Positions 8,946 through 18,793 of a stretch of 64,000 nucleotides of DNA are shown here, one piece after another. The notes beneath the pieces were generated by a model. That model saw only the letters and a program-made list of their open reading frames with translations. It searched no databases and was not told where the DNA came from. The number at the start of each line of letters is the position of its first letter. The stretch's first letter is position 1. The DNA is taken from contig JAUNOY010000006.1 in NCBI GenBank assembly GCA_030536995.1, forward strand, positions 62,001-126,000, read 5' to 3'. Origin of the DNA: Eubacteriales bacterium (GTDB lineage Bacteria; Bacillota; Clostridia; Lachnospirales; Lachnospiraceae). The position numbers and the translations under genes were made by a program.

Positions 8946-9998
8946 ATGAAATACGGAAAGATAAGAATTGAAGAGGGACATTTGATTTTTACCAGACATA
9001 TGATGATAAATTCTCTTCCCTGCAGCGACATCCTGTGGGCTTATATGAGAAGAGAGGGAGAAGAGGAAATCTCTGAAAGACAGGTTCTCTCCACTTATCT
9101 GGTAGTGATCACAAAGAGGAAAAAGAAATATAAATTTGATATGTCAGAGCGTGAGGTACAGGACTGTATTGCTCTTTTAAAGGCTTTGAACCCGGAAATG
9201 GCAGTGGGATTTCCAAGAGGCAGCCGTATTGTTTTGCAAAGTCTTTCCAACACAAGAGATCTGGGGGCGATTATGACAGAGGACGGACACCATATTATTC
9301 CGCGCAAGCTTCTGCGAAGCGGTGATCTTTATCACACCTCCATTGCGGACAAAGAAATACTGGCAGATGAATATCATCTGAAAACAGTGATTGATCTGCG
9401 CACAGTGGCAGAGCGGGAACAGAAGCCGGATACCATTTTTGCAGGAGTGGAATACTACCATATTCCTGTGCTGGATGAGGAAGGTTTGGGTATAGCCGGG
9501 GATAAGGATATGGTGAAAAGTTTTTTCGGACTTCCGGATGACCCGGAAACATATATGATTCGGCAATATTCAGATTTTATCAGAGATCCATACTGTGTGA
9601 AGCAGTTTGCAAAATTTATTGATGTGATTCTTCATCATAAAGATGGTGCAGTATTATGGCATTGTAGTGCGGGAAAGGACAGAGCCGGAGTGGGAACGGC
9701 GCTGCTTTTGTATATTCTTGGAGTTTCGAAGGAGACAATTCGGGAAGATTTTATGAGGACGAACCGCTACCTTGAACCGGAGCTGCATTATATGGAACGC
9801 CTTCTGGAGGCACAGGGAAAGGACAGCCTTGAGACTGTACAGAAGCTTCACGCGTTTTTTACAGTGAAAGAAACATACATAGATGCAGTCTTTGATACAA
9901 TTGAGGAGGAATACGGTACAATGGAACGCTTTTTCAGGAAAGATCTTTATCTGACTCAAAAAAGTGTGGATGACCTGAGAGAAAAGTATCTTTTGTAG
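8946..9998 (+). CDS. Tyrosine-phosphatase-like protein with N-terminal extension
   Basis: About 350 residues. The C-terminal two-thirds is a Y_phosphatase3-type dual-specificity/tyrosine phosphatase: SNTRDLGA and LLRSGDLYH in the early part, then the P-loop HCSAGKDRAG with nucleophile Cys near residue 240, and a conserved aspartate region PVLDEEG. Such proteins act on phosphotyrosine or phosphoinositides. The first 90 or so residues (KIRIEEGHLIFTRHMM and a basic KRKKKYKF stretch) are not part of that domain and look like a small beta-rich module of unknown role. ATG 8946 was preferred to TTG 8922 because AGGAGG precedes it by 5 nt. It ends the operon before a strong terminator. Confidence 0.85.
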   Translation: MKYGKIRIEEGHLIFTRHMMINSLPCSDILWAYMRREGEEEISERQVLSTYLVVITKRKKKYKFDMSEREVQDCIALLKALNPEMAVGFPRGSRIVLQSLSNTRDLGAIMTEDGHHIIPRKLLRSGDLYHTSIADKEILADEYHLKTVIDLRTVAEREQKPDTIFAGVEYYHIPVLDEEGLGIAGDKDMVKSFFGLPDDPETYMIRQYSDFIRDPYCVKQFAKFIDVILHHKDGAVLWHCSAGKDRAGVGTALLLYILGVSKETIREDFMRTNRYLEPELHYMERLLEAQGKDSLETVQKLHAFFTVKETYIDAVFDTIEEEYGTMERFFRKDLYLTQKSVDDLREKYLL

Positions 9999-10016
9999 AA
10001 ATATTAAAAAAAATAA

Positions 10017-10047
10017 CCCCCCTACGGGCTTGTAGGGGGGATTTTTT
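10017..10047 (+). terminator. Rho-independent terminator
   Basis: CCCCCCTAC (10017-10025), loop GGGCTT, GTAGGGGGG (10032-10040), then ATTTTTTAT. A very stable 9-bp stem. Confidence 0.92.
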
Positions 10048-10057
10048 ATCTTTATAA
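10030..10057 (+). promoter_or_regulatory. Possible promoter of the ABC importer operon
   Basis: TATAAT at 10052-10057 with TTGTAG at 10030-10035, 16 nt spacer. The -35 lies inside the 3' arm of the preceding terminator, so the assignment is moderate; no better candidate is seen before 10101. Confidence 0.5.
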
Positions 10058-10100
10058 TGAGAGCATGATAAAGTATCAAAACAACAGGAGGAGAAGTAAC

Positions 10101-11693
10101 ATGAGAAACATGAAAAAACTTATCAGTGTTCTGGGCGCATTTGTAATGACAATGACCCTTCTTACTGTGCCGGCAGTTTCTGCGTCGGCAGGTGCGGAAG
10201 ATGCGTCAGTTGTAGTTACAATGCCCACGACATCAGAACCGGCGTCCGGCTTTGATCCGGCATTTGGATGGGGAGCAGGAGAGCATGTGCATGAGCCGCT
10301 TATCCAGAGCACTCTCGTTCGCACAAACAAAGAACTGGAAATTGAAAATGACCTTGCAACAGAATATTCCTGCAGCGAGGACGGTCTTACCTGGACAGTG
10401 AAGATTCGCGATGATGTGAAATTTACAGACGGAGAAGCGCTGACTGCTGCTGATGTTGCTTTTACCTACAACAATTGTCGGGAACTGAGCACAGTGAATG
10501 ACTTTACCATGCTTAAGGAAGCGGTTGCAGTGGACGACACAACAGTAGAGTTTCATATGAACGAGCCGTACTCAATCTGGCCGTACACAATGGCAATTGT
10601 GGGCATTGTTCCGGAACATGCTTACAGTGAATCCTACGGACAGAATCCAATCGGTTCCGGCCGTTATATTATGAAACAGTGGGACAAAGGCCAGCAGGTT
10701 ATCTTTGAAGCAAATCCGGATTATTACGGAGAAGCTCCCAAGATTAAAAAACTGACAATCCTTTTTATGGAAGAAGATGCAGCTCTTGCAGCAGCAATGG
10801 CCGGTCAGGCAGACGTTGCCCATACAGCGGCTTCCTACAGCGATCAGGAAATTGACGGATACAGCCTTTTCCGTGTGGAAACAGTAGATAACCGTGGATT
10901 TAACCTTCCTGCTTCCATGCCGGAGGAAAAAGACGGCATTACATACGGAAACGCACTCACTGCAGATGTGAATGTCCGCCGTGCCATCAATTTTGCCATT
11001 GACCGTGACGAAATGATTCAGAACGTATTAAATGGTTATGGAACAAAGGCGTACAGTGTTTGCGACAAGATGCCATGGTACAATGAAGAGGCTGTCACAG
11101 AATATGACCTTGATGCAGCAAAAGCTCTCATGGATGAAGCAGGCTGGAAGGAAGGCGAGGATGGAATCCGTGAAAAAGATGGTGTAAAAGCAGAAATGAC
11201 ACTGATGTTTTCAAATGGAGATTCTGTCCGTCAGGCGCTTGCAGAAGACACTGCAAATCAGCTTAAGGAACTCGGAATTTCCGTGAAGACAGAAGGCGTA
11301 GGCTGGGATACGGCTTACGACCGCGCACAGGGCGAGCCGCTTATATGGGGTTGGGGAGCTCATACGCCTATGGAGCTTTACAACATTTATCATACGATCA
11401 AGGATTCAGGAAGCGCTGAGTATTCTCCATATGCCAACGAGACAGTTGACAAATATATGGATGAGGCTCTTAAGAGCAGCAGTCTGGAAGAATCTTATGA
11501 GTTATGGAAAAAAGCCCAGTGGGACGGAACAACCGGAATTACACAGGAAGGCGATATCCCGTGGATCTGGCTGTGCAATGTCGATCATCTTTACTTTGTC
11601 CGCGATGGACTGAAGATTGCAGATCAGAAGCTTCACCCGCACGGACATGGATGGTCCATTGTGAACAATATTGATGAATGGGAATGGGAGTAA
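10101..11693 (+). CDS. Extracellular solute-binding protein, family 5 (NikA/OppA type)
   Basis: A 530-residue substrate-binding protein of ABC importers for nickel, dipeptides or oligopeptides (SBP_bac_5). It begins with a basic signal peptide, a hydrophobic core and a probable AxA cleavage site at SASA-GA; the fold shows in LIQSTLVRTNKELEIENDLA, DGLTWTVKIRDDVKFTDGE and NVRRAINFAIDRDEMI. There is no lipobox cysteine, unusual for a Gram-positive binding protein. ATG 10101 has AGGAGG-AGAAG upstream; the open frame extends to 10065 without a ribosome binding site. Two permeases and two ATPases follow. Nickel or a metallophore is plausible, but the sequence does not decide between metal and peptide. 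Confidence 0.88.
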   Translation: MRNMKKLISVLGAFVMTMTLLTVPAVSASAGAEDASVVVTMPTTSEPASGFDPAFGWGAGEHVHEPLIQSTLVRTNKELEIENDLATEYSCSEDGLTWTVKIRDDVKFTDGEALTAADVAFTYNNCRELSTVNDFTMLKEAVAVDDTTVEFHMNEPYSIWPYTMAIVGIVPEHAYSESYGQNPIGSGRYIMKQWDKGQQVIFEANPDYYGEAPKIKKLTILFMEEDAALAAAMAGQADVAHTAASYSDQEIDGYSLFRVETVDNRGFNLPASMPEEKDGITYGNALTADVNVRRAINFAIDRDEMIQNVLNGYGTKAYSVCDKMPWYNEEAVTEYDLDAAKALMDEAGWKEGEDGIREKDGVKAEMTLMFSNGDSVRQALAEDTANQLKELGISVKTEGVGWDTAYDRAQGEPLIWGWGAHTPMELYNIYHTIKDSGSAEYSPYANETVDKYMDEALKSSSLEESYELWKKAQWDGTTGITQEGDIPWIWLCNVDHLYFVRDGLKIADQKLHPHGHGWSIVNNIDEWEWE

Positions 11694-11699
11694 AGAATT

Positions 11700-12695
11700 T
11701 TGGCTAAAAAGAATCTGCTGTTTATCGGCAAAAACTTCATAAGGATGATTTTTCTTCTTTTCGCAGTAAGTATTGTCACTTTCGCCCTGGTATCCGCCTC
11801 CCCCATTGACCCTTTACAGGCCAATGTGGGGCAGGCTGCCCTGGGCAGCATGAGCGAGGCGCAGAAAGAGAAGCTACGTTCTTACTGGGGCGTTGACGTT
11901 CCGCCTGTGCAGCGCTACATGAATTGGGCAAAAGATTTTATAAAGGGAGATTTAGGGACTTCGCTTTTATACCGTCAGGATGTGCTGAAGGTGATTGGCG
12001 TGAAGCTTTCCAATTCCTTATTTCTCATGGGATTAGCCTGGATTATTTCCGGGCTTTTGGGCTTTGTTCTGGGAGTGCTTGCCGGCGTATTTCAGGGAAA
12101 GCCTATAGATAAGGCGATTAAGGGATATTCGCTGGTGGTTGCCAGCACACCGGCATTTTGGCTGGCTCTCCTTCTTTTGATTATATTCGGCGTATGGCTT
12201 CGCGTTCTTCCCATTGGACTGAGCGTACCGATTGGAGTAGAGGCAAGCGGAGTAACATTCCTTGATCGGGTAAGACATGCGATTCTTCCGGCAGTTACCC
12301 TCAGTATTACGGGAATATCCAACATTACCCTTCATACGAGGGAAAAAATGATTGAAATAATGGAAAGCGATTATGTGCTTTTTGCAAGAGCCAGAGGAGA
12401 AAGCCTGTGGAAGATTGTCTGTTCCCATGGAATCAGAAATGTGCTTCTTCCGGCAATGACTCTTCAGTTTGCTTCTATCAGTGAGATTATCGGAGGTTCC
12501 GTTCTTGTAGAACAGGTATTTTCTTATCCTGGGCTCGGTCAGGCTGCAGTAGCGGCGGGAACGGGAAGCGATGTACCCCTTCTTATGGGGATTACGTTGA
12601 TTACAGCTGCAATTGTATTTATGGGGAATTTCATCGCAAATCTTCTCTATGGAGTGGTAGACCCCAGAATCCGAAAAGGAGGGCTTCACTCATGA
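11700..12695 (+). CDS. nikB: ABC importer permease, NikB/OppB type
   Basis: A 331-residue inner membrane permease of the binding-protein-dependent transport family. It has an N-terminal membrane segment, an extracellular linker (PLQANVGQAALGSMS), then five more predicted helices. The cytoplasmic coupling loop reads ESDYVLFARARGESLWKIV, the EAA motif that contacts the ATPases. Start is TTG 11700, with GGGAG about 9 nt upstream and only 6 bp after the binding-protein stop. It overlaps nikC by 4 bp (ATGA), indicating translational coupling. The symbol is by family resemblance; substrate not proven. Confidence 0.85.
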   Translation: MAKKNLLFIGKNFIRMIFLLFAVSIVTFALVSASPIDPLQANVGQAALGSMSEAQKEKLRSYWGVDVPPVQRYMNWAKDFIKGDLGTSLLYRQDVLKVIGVKLSNSLFLMGLAWIISGLLGFVLGVLAGVFQGKPIDKAIKGYSLVVASTPAFWLALLLLIIFGVWLRVLPIGLSVPIGVEASGVTFLDRVRHAILPAVTLSITGISNITLHTREKMIEIMESDYVLFARARGESLWKIVCSHGIRNVLLPAMTLQFASISEIIGGSVLVEQVFSYPGLGQAAVAAGTGSDVPLLMGITLITAAIVFMGNFIANLLYGVVDPRIRKGGLHS

Positions 12696-13516
12696 GAGAA
12701 TTAAATCAGAGACAGAAAGCCAGACTGCTCTTTAGTTTTGCTGTTTTGTTTCTTGCCGGAATTGCTGTTGCAGGAAGACTTTGCAGTGAGGCGTCCCTTG
12801 TGACAGATTTTTCAAGAAAGAATCTTGCACCCTGTCTTGCATATCCTTTTGGGACGGATTGGCTGGGACGTGATATGTTCCTGCGCACACTCACCGGACT
12901 TTCAACCAGTATCCTGATCGGTGTGTGCGCTGCGGGAGTCAGTGCAGTGACTGCTCTTGTTCTGGGGCTTGCTGCTGCAACTCTGGGAAAAAAGACAGAC
13001 TCTGTGATTTCGTTTGTGATTGATATGGTAATGGGAATTCCTCATATCCTTCTTGTTCTTCTGATTTCCTATGCCTGCGGAAAGGGAATGAAGGGCGTAA
13101 TTGCAGGCGTGGCTCTGTCGCACTGGTGCTCCCTTGCGCGTTTGATACGCAGTGAAGTGCTGCAGCTAAAACAGAGTGAATATATCCTCATTGCCGGAAA
13201 GCTTGGACACAGCAAATTTGAAATTGCGAAAAAACATATGCTACCCCATCTTCTTCCTCAGTTTGTGGTAGGGCTGGTTCTTTTATTCCCTCATGCGATT
13301 CTTCATGAATCAAGCGTAACCTTTCTGGGCTTTGGACTTTCCTCCGAACAGCCTGCTATCGGTATCATCCTGTCTGAGAGTATGAAATATCTGATAACAG
13401 GAAAGTGGTGGCTGGCGCTCTTTCCGGGAATTATGCTGGTGCTGACGGTAGTTCTTTTTGATCTGGGCGGAACTGCTCTACGGAAGATTCTCGACCCCAA
13501 CAGCGTCCATAAATAA
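12692..13516 (+). CDS. nikC: ABC importer permease, NikC/OppC type
   Basis: A 274-residue second permease subunit with about six membrane helices. YPFGTDWLGRDMFLRTLTG is the conserved N-terminal motif of DppC/NikC proteins and KQSEYILIAGKLGHSKFEIAKKH is the EAA coupling loop. It forms the heterodimeric channel with the preceding permease. Its ATG overlaps the stop of nikB, and the ATPase gene begins 11 bp after its stop with AGGAGGG between them. The short length, lacking a long N-terminal extension, is usual for the NikC branch. Confidence 0.86.
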   Translation: MRELNQRQKARLLFSFAVLFLAGIAVAGRLCSEASLVTDFSRKNLAPCLAYPFGTDWLGRDMFLRTLTGLSTSILIGVCAAGVSAVTALVLGLAAATLGKKTDSVISFVIDMVMGIPHILLVLLISYACGKGMKGVIAGVALSHWCSLARLIRSEVLQLKQSEYILIAGKLGHSKFEIAKKHMLPHLLPQFVVGLVLLFPHAILHESSVTFLGFGLSSEQPAIGIILSESMKYLITGKWWLALFPGIMLVLTVVLFDLGGTALRKILDPNSVHK

Positions 13517-13527
13517 GGAGGGAAGTT

Positions 13528-14520
13528 ATGAGTTGTACAAATAAAAGACATATTCTGGAAATCGATGAATTATCGGTTTCCTTTCGTCAATACGAAAGTG
13601 ATAAAAGCAGCCGTCAGGTAGACCTTCCTGTTATATCGAAGCTTTCTGTTTCTGTCCATGAAGGAGAAATTGTAGCAGTTGTAGGTTCCAGCGGCTCCGG
13701 TAAAAGTCTTCTTGCGCATGCGATTCTTGGACTTCTGCCTTATAATGCAAAGGTCACGGGAGAGATGTATTACGATGGAGAACTTCTCACAGAAAAGAGA
13801 ATCCGTGAGCTTCGGGGAAATAAAATCGCTTTTGTACCGCAGAGTACCACCTACCTCGACCCGCTTATGAATGTGGGAGCGCAGGTGAGCGGTTCAAAGG
13901 ATGAGAAGAAGCGTGAGAAACAGAAGCAGCTTTTTCGCAGATACGGTCTTGGTGAGGATGTGGACAAAAAATATCCTTTCGAGTGCTCGGGCGGAATGAC
14001 AAGGCGCGTGCTTTTGACGACTGCGCTTATGGGAGATCCGGAACTGATTATTGCAGATGAGCCGACTCCGGGAATGGATCTGGCTCTGGCGAAGCGTTCT
14101 ATGGAGGATTTTCGGAAATTTGCAGATGAGGGAAAGGGAGTTCTTCTTATTACCCATGATATAGAGCTTGCTCTTGAGGTTGCAGACAGAATTGCAGTAT
14201 TTTATGCAGGAACTACAGTGGAGGAAGCGCTGGTATCGGATTTTGCATCGGAGGAAACCCTTCGTCATCCTTATACGAAGGCGCTGTGGAGAGCACTTCC
14301 CCAGAATGGCTTTGTTCCTCTTCCGGGTGTTCAGCCTTATGTGAAAAATCTGCCGAAGGGCTGCCCTTTTGGACCGAGATGCAGTTCTTATTCCGATAAA
14401 TGTCAGGGAGAGATTCATATGAGAAGAGTGGGCTGCGGCACAGTGCGCTGTACCCTCTATAAAGGGGAGAGTCTGGCTGTGGAAGCGCACCACGATCATC
14501 AGGAAGGAGCAGGAGTATGA
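13528..14520 (+). CDS. nikD: ABC importer ATPase, NikD/DppD type
   Basis: A 330-residue ATPase of the peptide/nickel importer. Walker A is GSSGSGKSL, the Q-loop is FVPQSTTYLDP, the signature motif is CSGGMTRR and Walker B is LIIADEPTPGMD. After the nucleotide-binding domain it has the oligopeptide/nickel C-terminal extension with cysteines (GCPFGPRCSSYSDKC ... GCGTVRC), which in related proteins can bind an iron-sulfur cluster or structural metal. The signature SGGMTRR departs from the usual SGGxxQR but is shared by some NikD-like proteins. It overlaps the next gene by ATGA, so the two ATPases are translationally coupled. Confidence 0.86.
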   Translation: MSCTNKRHILEIDELSVSFRQYESDKSSRQVDLPVISKLSVSVHEGEIVAVVGSSGSGKSLLAHAILGLLPYNAKVTGEMYYDGELLTEKRIRELRGNKIAFVPQSTTYLDPLMNVGAQVSGSKDEKKREKQKQLFRRYGLGEDVDKKYPFECSGGMTRRVLLTTALMGDPELIIADEPTPGMDLALAKRSMEDFRKFADEGKGVLLITHDIELALEVADRIAVFYAGTTVEEALVSDFASEETLRHPYTKALWRALPQNGFVPLPGVQPYVKNLPKGCPFGPRCSSYSDKCQGEIHMRRVGCGTVRCTLYKGESLAVEAHHDHQEGAGV

Positions 14521-15113
14521 TTCTGGAGGGCAGACATTTAACATTTGCATATGAAGAAAAAGAGGGAAATGTTTTTACAGATGTGAATCTTAAAGTGGAG
14601 AGCGGCGAGAAGGTGGCAATACTGGGTCCCAGCGGCTTTGGAAAAACAACGCTTTGCAAGGTTCTTGCCGGATATCTTGCGCCAAAAAGCGGCGGAGTGC
14701 TTTTGGATGGAAAGCCCTTGCCAAATAAGGGATACTGTCCGGTTCAGATGATATGGCAGCATCCGGAGCGCGCTGTAAATCCCCGTCTGCGTCTGAGGGA
14801 TACTCTTGCAGATGGGCTGGATGTGGAGGAGCGAATCATCAAAAGCCTCGGGATTGAGGAAGACTGGATGAACCGTTTCCCTCAGGAGCTTTCAGGAGGA
14901 GAACTTCAGAGATTCTGCATTGCCAGAGCACTGGGGCGTGATACAAAGTTTCTGATCGCAGACGAAATCAGCACCATGCTTGACCTTATCACACAGAGTC
15001 AGATTTGGAATTTTCTTCTGGAAGAAGTAGAAAGAAGAGAAATTGGCCTGATCGTAGTGTCTCACAGTGCGCCTCTTCTGGAAAGAGTTGCAGACAGAAC
15101 GATTACATTTTAA
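14517..15113 (+). CDS. nikE: ABC importer ATPase, NikE/DppF type, short
   Basis: A 198-residue ATPase, the partner of the preceding one. Walker A is GPSGFGKTT, the signature is LSGGELQRFCIARAL, Walker B is FLIADEIS and the H-loop is VVSHS. It stops soon after the H-loop and so lacks the C-terminal extension found in most OppF/DppF proteins, giving a core nucleotide-binding domain only; the same brevity is seen in NikE-like subunits. It is the last gene of the five-gene importer and is followed immediately by a strong terminator, which suggests a complete rather than degraded gene. Confidence 0.85.
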   Translation: MILEGRHLTFAYEEKEGNVFTDVNLKVESGEKVAILGPSGFGKTTLCKVLAGYLAPKSGGVLLDGKPLPNKGYCPVQMIWQHPERAVNPRLRLRDTLADGLDVEERIIKSLGIEEDWMNRFPQELSGGELQRFCIARALGRDTKFLIADEISTMLDLITQSQIWNFLLEEVERREIGLIVVSHSAPLLERVADRTITF

Positions 15114-15163
15114 ACAGCAGCCTGCCCGGCGAGAATCAGGAAAGGGCAGGCTGCTGTTTTTTT
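15113..15163 (+). terminator. Rho-independent terminator after importer operon
   Basis: AACAGCAGCCTGCCC (15113-15127) pairs perfectly with GGGCAGGCTGCTGTT (15144-15158), followed by T-rich sequence. Confidence 0.93.
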
Positions 15164-15184
15164 GCAGCCGGAGATATTTTTCGG

Positions 15185-15212
15185 TTGACAAAATAATATT
15201 AGTTGTTATAAT
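15185..15212 (+). promoter_or_regulatory. Promoter of ilvN-ilvC
   Basis: TTGACA (15185-15190), 16 nt spacer, TATAAT (15207-15212). It leaves a leader of about 55 nt before ilvN, too short for a T-box or a classic leader-peptide attenuator. Confidence 0.82.
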
Positions 15213-15275
15213 AGACACATAAACTTTTTATCGGATTAACGTATTGAAAATTAACGTAGTGAAAGCAGGTGGATT

Positions 15276-15773
15276 ATGCAGAAGAGAGTGTTGTCCTTGT
15301 TAGTAGATAATACAGCAGGTGTACTTAGTCGTGTATCCGGATTATTCAGCCGTCGGGGATATAATATTGACAGCCTGACAGTTGGTGTTACAGCAGACGA
15401 GAGATATTCCAGAATGACCGTTGTCTGCAGAGGTGATGAGATGATCCTTGAACAGATCACCAAGCAGCTCCGCAAACTGGTGGATGTAAGAAATATCAAG
15501 GTTCTGGATCCGGAGGACAGCGTCCGCCGTGAGCTTGTTCTTATAAAGGTAGCAGTGAAGCCGGAACAGAGACAGGGAATTCTTTCCGTGGCAGATATTT
15601 TCCGCGCGAAAGTTGTGGATGTGAGCAAGGAATCTCTTACTGTAGAGATGACAGGTGAGCAGAGCAAGCTGGAGGCTTTTATTAATCTTATGGGAGATTA
15701 TGAGGTTCTGGAGCTGGCGCGTACCGGTGTGACAGGTCTTACACGAGGCGCCAATGACATTACATTTTTATAA
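15276..15773 (+). CDS. ilvN: Acetolactate synthase small (regulatory) subunit
   Basis: A 165-residue ACT-domain protein. The start KRVLSLLVDNTAGVLSRVSGLFSRRGYNIDSLTV is the valine-binding ACT fold of IlvN/IlvH, followed by a second ACT-like C-terminal domain ending GLTRGANDITFL. It confers valine feedback inhibition on the catalytic subunit IlvB and stimulates it. AGGTGG precedes the ATG. The catalytic subunit gene, normally adjacent, is absent here: an ABC importer lies upstream and ilvC downstream, so IlvB must be encoded elsewhere. Confidence 0.93.
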   Translation: MQKRVLSLLVDNTAGVLSRVSGLFSRRGYNIDSLTVGVTADERYSRMTVVCRGDEMILEQITKQLRKLVDVRNIKVLDPEDSVRRELVLIKVAVKPEQRQGILSVADIFRAKVVDVSKESLTVEMTGEQSKLEAFINLMGDYEVLELARTGVTGLTRGANDITFL

Positions 15774-15799
15774 GCAGAAAACAGGAATGGCATTCCTGA

Positions 15800-16855
<1,056 letters not shown>

Positions 16856-16884
16856 GCGAAATGTAATAAAGGATTGCAGATTGA

Positions 16885-16919
16885 GGCCGGAGTTCCCGGA
16901 AAGGAGCTTCGGTCTTTTT
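16885..16919 (+). terminator. Terminator or attenuator between ilvC and leuC
   Basis: A 12-bp RNA stem (16885-16896 with 16903-16914, some G-U pairs), loop CGGAAA, then TTTTT. It ends only 40 bp before the leuC ATG and no promoter fits between, so it may set a lower level of leuCD by partial read-through. Confidence 0.72.
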
Positions 16920-16959
16920 GTAGAAATAAGACCGAAAATTGAAGCAGGAGGACGAAACA

Positions 16960-18228
16960 ATGGGAATGACAATGACACAGAAGATTCTGGCTGCCCATGC
17001 AGGGCTTGACTACGTAGAAGCAGGACAGCTGATTGAGGCGGAACTGGATCTTGTTCTCGGAAACGACATCACATCCCCGGTTGCCATTCATGAGATGAAT
17101 AAAATGACAGTAGACACCGTTTTTGATAAGGATAAGATTGCTCTTGTTATGGATCACTTTATTCCGAACAAAGATATTAAATCAGCAGAACATTGTAAAT
17201 GTGTCCGTGAATTTGCATGCAAGCATGAGATTACCAATTATTTCGATGTGGGCGAGATGGGAATTGAACATGCGCTCCTTCCGGAAAAAGGGCTTACAGT
17301 AGCGGGAGACGTTATTATCGGCGCGGATTCCCATACCTGTACATACGGAGCGCTGGGCGCTTTTTCCACGGGCGTGGGAAGTACAGATATGGCAGCTGGT
17401 ATGGCGACAGGCAAGGCATGGTTTAAAGTTCCTTCTGCAATTAAATTCAATATTATCGGCAAGCCATCGAAATGGGTAAGCGGAAAGGATGTAATCCTGC
17501 ATATTATCGGAAAAATCGGTGTGGACGGAGCTCTTTATAAATCGATGGAATTTACAGGCGAAGGAATTAAAAACCTGTCTATGGATGACCGTTTTACCAT
17601 TGCAAATATGGCGATTGAGGCAGGTGGAAAGAATGGTATTTTCCCTGTAGATGAGGTAGCCATACAATATATGAAGGAACATTCCGTACGTCCGTATCAG
17701 GTATATGAAGCAGATGAGGACGCGGTTTACGAAGAAGAGTATACCATTGACCTGAGTACCCTTGAGCCGACAGTTGCTTTTCCTCACCTTCCTGAAAATA
17801 CGAAAACAGTATCCGGGATAAAAGAAGAAATTACTGTTGATCAGGCAGTAATCGGTTCCTGTACGAACGGTAGGATTGACGATCTGAGAACTGCGGCGGC
17901 GATTCTGAAAGGGCGAAAAGTAAAAAAGGGTCTTCGATGTATTATTATTCCTGCAACGCAGTCCATTTATCTTCAGGCTATGGAGGAAGGACTTCTGAAA
18001 ATTTTCATTGAAGCGGGGGCTGTGGTGAGTACACCGACATGCGGACCGTGTCTTGGAGGATATATGGGAATTCTTGCGGCAGGCGAGCGTTGTATTTCCA
18101 CTACAAACCGGAATTTCGTGGGACGAATGGGGCATGTGGAATCTGAAGTTTATCTTGCGAGTCCGGCTGTAGCTGCAGCAAGTGCTGTGACCGGTAAGAT
18201 TTCGCTACCGGAAGAACTGGGATTATAA
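16960..18228 (+). CDS. leuC: 3-isopropylmalate dehydratase large subunit
   Basis: A 422-residue aconitase-family protein that with LeuD interconverts 2- and 3-isopropylmalate in leucine synthesis. [4Fe-4S] cysteine motifs are [22 protein letters not shown] and [13 protein letters not shown]. Length and motif order match the shorter LeuC2/HacA-like branch common in clostridia and archaea. ATG 16960 was chosen because AGGAGG lies 8 nt upstream; an open frame extends to TTG 16939. The gene follows the ilvC-leuC hairpin and precedes leuD by 14 bp. leuA and leuB are not in the window. Homoaconitase is a less likely alternative given the ilv neighbours. Confidence 0.92.
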   Translation: MGMTMTQKILAAHAGLDYVEAGQLIEAELDLVLGNDITSPVAIHEMNKMTVDTVFDKDKIALVMDHFIPNKDIKSAEHCKCVREFACKHEITNYFDVGEMGIEHALLPEKGLTVAGDVIIGADSHTCTYGALGAFSTGVGSTDMAAGMATGKAWFKVPSAIKFNIIGKPSKWVSGKDVILHIIGKIGVDGALYKSMEFTGEGIKNLSMDDRFTIANMAIEAGGKNGIFPVDEVAIQYMKEHSVRPYQVYEADEDAVYEEEYTIDLSTLEPTVAFPHLPENTKTVSGIKEEITVDQAVIGSCTNGRIDDLRTAAAILKGRKVKKGLRCIIIPATQSIYLQAMEEGLLKIFIEAGAVVSTPTCGPCLGGYMGILAAGERCISTTNRNFVGRMGHVESEVYLASPAVAAASAVTGKISLPEELGL

Positions 18229-18242
18229 GGAGGAAATTTGAT

Positions 18243-18731
18243 ATGCAGGCAAAAGGCAGAGTTTTTAAATATGGCGATAATGTTGATACAGACGTAATAA
18301 TTCCGGCCCGTTATCTGAATTCCTCAGATCCGGCGGAACTGTCTGCTCATTGTATGGAGGATATTGATAAAGATTTTGTGAAAAAAGTAAAAAAAGGGGA
18401 TATCATGGTTGCTGCGAAAAATTTTGGCTGCGGTTCTTCCCGAGAGCATGCTCCGATTGCAATCAAGGCGGCCGGAGTGAGCTGTGTCATTGCAGAAACA
18501 TTTGCAAGAATCTTTTATCGAAATGCCATCAATATCGGGCTTCCGATTATTGAATGTCCGCAGGCGAGCAAAGGTATCGAAGACGGAGATGAAGTAGAAG
18601 TGGATTTTGACTCCGGTATGATTTATAACCGCACGAAAGGTACGGAATTTAAAGGGCAGGCATTTCCGGAATTTATGCAGAAAATTATTAAAGCAGAAGG
18701 ACTCGTAAATTATATTAATCAGAAAAATTAA
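18243..18731 (+). CDS. leuD: 3-isopropylmalate dehydratase small subunit
   Basis: A 162-residue swivel-domain subunit of the aconitase family, partner of LeuC. The start [22 protein letters not shown] and the loop [20 protein letters not shown] (substrate-contacting Ser-Arg) are diagnostic. AGGAGG precedes the ATG by about 8 nt and the gene starts 14 bp after leuC. It is followed by a hairpin terminator shared with the convergent minus-strand gene. Confidence 0.93.
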   Translation: MQAKGRVFKYGDNVDTDVIIPARYLNSSDPAELSAHCMEDIDKDFVKKVKKGDIMVAAKNFGCGSSREHAPIAIKAAGVSCVIAETFARIFYRNAINIGLPIIECPQASKGIEDGDEVEVDFDSGMIYNRTKGTEFKGQAFPEFMQKIIKAEGLVNYINQKN

Positions 18732-18744
18732 CAGGTATATATGG

Positions 18745-18780
18745 AAAAAAGCTTCCCGCAAATATCACGGGAAGCTTTTT
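18745..18780. terminator. Bidirectional terminator, leuD / hypothetical gene
   Basis: AAAAAAGCTTCCCG (18745-18758) pairs with CGGGAAGCTTTTT (18768-18780) over a 9 nt loop, with A-run and T-run on opposite sides, so it can serve both convergent genes. Confidence 0.9.
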
Positions 18781-18793
18781 GATATGGTATGAA

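Noticed and set aside
15213-15275. T-box or leader peptide ahead of ilvN
   Set aside because: The leader is about 55 nt with no T-box sequence (TGGNACC) and no run of Leu, Val or Ile codons.
16939-16959. Upstream TTG start for leuC
   Set aside because: It would place the ribosome binding site inside the coding region; ATG 16960 has AGGAGG at the right distance.
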